Assembly: GCA_020636075.1 (NCBI GenBank) | Contig: JACJYO010000012.1 | Span: 1-64,000, forward strand | Direction of reading: 5' to 3' | DNA length: 64,000 nucleotides | Source: Lewinellaceae bacterium | GTDB lineage: Bacteria > Bacteroidota > Bacteroidia > Chitinophagales > Saprospiraceae | Notes under the pieces: model-generated | The model's input: only the letters and a program-made list of their open reading frames with translations | What the model was told of the DNA's origin: nothing | Database searches by the model: none | Shown: positions 63,106 to 64,000 of the stretch, in pieces | How the letters are laid out: each line of letters starts with the position of its first letter | Position numbering within the stretch: position 1 is the stretch's first letter | Position numbers and translations under genes: made by a program

Positions 63106-64000
63106 ATGACCAATCGCACGGCACGTCTCCGTCGCGAACAGGAGGCGTATGCACTGGAATGCCTGCGTAAAGAGGCTTTCCGAAAATCCAAACACCAACA
63201 GCGGCTGCGGCGCTCCGCACACCGCTTGCAACCTGCCCTGGAGCAACAATTGTCCATTCAGGAGGCGGAGCAAAGCCGGGTACTGCGCAGTTTGTTGCGC
63301 CGCAAATCCACGCGTGAAACCTTTGGCAGCAATCATGGGTTCTTCCTGGCGGTATTGCACTGCCTGGGCAGCGGTCAGCACTGGCGCGATCTGAATAGCT
63401 GGCATGCACCGCGCAGCCGCCGGCCTGCCCGGGTGTTCGACAGCCTGGCCCGGCATGTGTTCATCAAGTTCCCGCTACCACCGGCATTGTACCGCGCCGT
63501 GTTGAAATCAACTGCCGGGGAGGGTGATGTAAATTACCCGGTGATCAACTGGTTTTTACATGTGGCAGCCGGCGACAACCTGAGCCGGGCGCCCGGGTTG
63601 CCCTTTGAATTCACTAAAAAGGCAGCGCATTTTCTCGAACAAGCGCCTGAGGAGCTCGGCATCACCAAAGCCATGCGCTGGGCACAAGTCCGCGCTATGG
63701 GCGGAGGCCCGGAGCTTGCACTGGCTTTTTCGCATGCGCTGGACCAGTCGTTCGGCGATTTTGAAGCGGAATGGTCGGCAGTCATTCGATTTGTCGTGCG
63801 GTACTGGAAAGACGACCATGCCGAACGGGTACCACGCATTGTGGACTTTGTGCGGCATCAACGGCTCGAACCGTTGACGATTGAACTCAGCGATGTCAAA
63901 CAAACAGTGGAACCGCTCTATCCCGGCTTCGATATCCGTCAGGCTTCCGAGCAATCGTTGCTGCATCGCATGCAAACCTGGGAGGCACATGTTAAAGCAG
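63106..64000 (+). CDS. PcfJ-like protein (3' truncated by the window edge)
   Basis: An open frame from the ATG at 63106 (MTNRTARLRREQEAYALECL) runs without stop to the end, 298 residues. The N-terminal ~60 residues are highly basic and rich in Arg and Gln. Further on, WFLHVAAGDNLSRAPGLPFE, then TKKAAHFLEQAPEEL, and AMRWAQVRAMGGG resemble the PcfJ family, which is known from conjugative plasmids but also common on Bacteroidota chromosomes. Codon use and the lack of stops over 895 bp support coding. The function is unknown. Confidence 0.6.
   Translation, partial: MTNRTARLRREQEAYALECLRKEAFRKSKHQQRLRRSAHRLQPALEQQLSIQEAEQSRVLRSLLRRKSTRETFGSNHGFFLAVLHCLGSGQHWRDLNSWHAPRSRRPARVFDSLARHVFIKFPLPPALYRAVLKSTAGEGDVNYPVINWFLHVAAGDNLSRAPGLPFEFTKKAAHFLEQAPEELGITKAMRWAQVRAMGGGPELALAFSHALDQSFGDFEAEWSAVIRFVVRYWKDDHAERVPRIVDFVRHQRLEPLTIELSDVKQTVEPLYPGFDIRQASEQSLLHRMQTWEAHVKA

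Overview
The window looks like a chromosomal segment of a Bacteroidota bacterium, most likely from the Saprospiria side of the phylum. This is inferred from several signs: type IX secretion (T9SS) type A and type B C-terminal sorting domains on giant secreted proteins, a short RpoD-type primary sigma factor, the bamD-rpoZ-coaBC-porD gene order, TAnnTTTG-like -7 promoter boxes, a mevalonate-pathway decarboxylase, and SprB-, HYR- and dockerin-like modules. No species can be named from the sequence alone.

Layout. 0-9.3 kb: a 5'-truncated DUF4331 protein, a TPR lipoprotein, a nested palindrome cluster, and two tandem ~1020-residue T9SS paralogues. 9.5-18.1 kb: housekeeping genes (orphan paaA, bamD, rpoZ, coaBC, porD, rseP, hscB, tRNA-Leu, mnmD). 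18.2-23.2 kb: a decayed accessory zone with a MITE-like element, a broken alpha/beta hydrolase, a broken pRiA4b-ORF3-like gene, a broken P-loop ATPase and a broken tyrosine recombinase. The recombinase lies beside tRNA-fMet, and a 15-bp copy of the tRNA 3' end lies 3.7 kb away. 23.3-30.1 kb: a stand-alone thiopeptide-type dehydratase-domain protein, an outer-membrane protein, coaX, rpoD and pbpC. 30.1-41.4 kb: two giant secreted proteins of 1437 and 2304 residues. 41.7-46.1 kb: a small lipoprotein, a polytopic membrane protein, an M43 metalloprotease overlapping a rhodanese gene, and a PASTA protein. 46.4-52.1 kb: mvaD, a Cys-rich HYC_CC_PP-like protein with its TonB-dependent receptor, and a DUF2911 protein. 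52.4-58.9 kb: a minus-strand run with globin, lipoprotein, LytS-type propeller kinase and LytTR regulator. 59.3-62.8 kb: tandem dockerin/cohesin-like T9SS proteins. 63.1 kb to the end: a PcfJ-like gene cut by the window edge.

The most unusual content is not a gene. Almost every intergenic gap carries inverted repeats. Some share a fixed tip with different stems (GACT-N3-AGTC). Others share a fixed layout, GTAA + 7-bp stem + 5-nt loop, whose TAA is the stop codon of the neighbouring gene at four sites. Some palindromes sit inside others, and one case keeps what looks like an 11-bp target duplication. One palindrome is translated in frame inside two paralogous secreted proteins. The second notable feature is a cluster of single-base losses at homopolymers that breaks four adjacent genes and is not seen elsewhere in the window.
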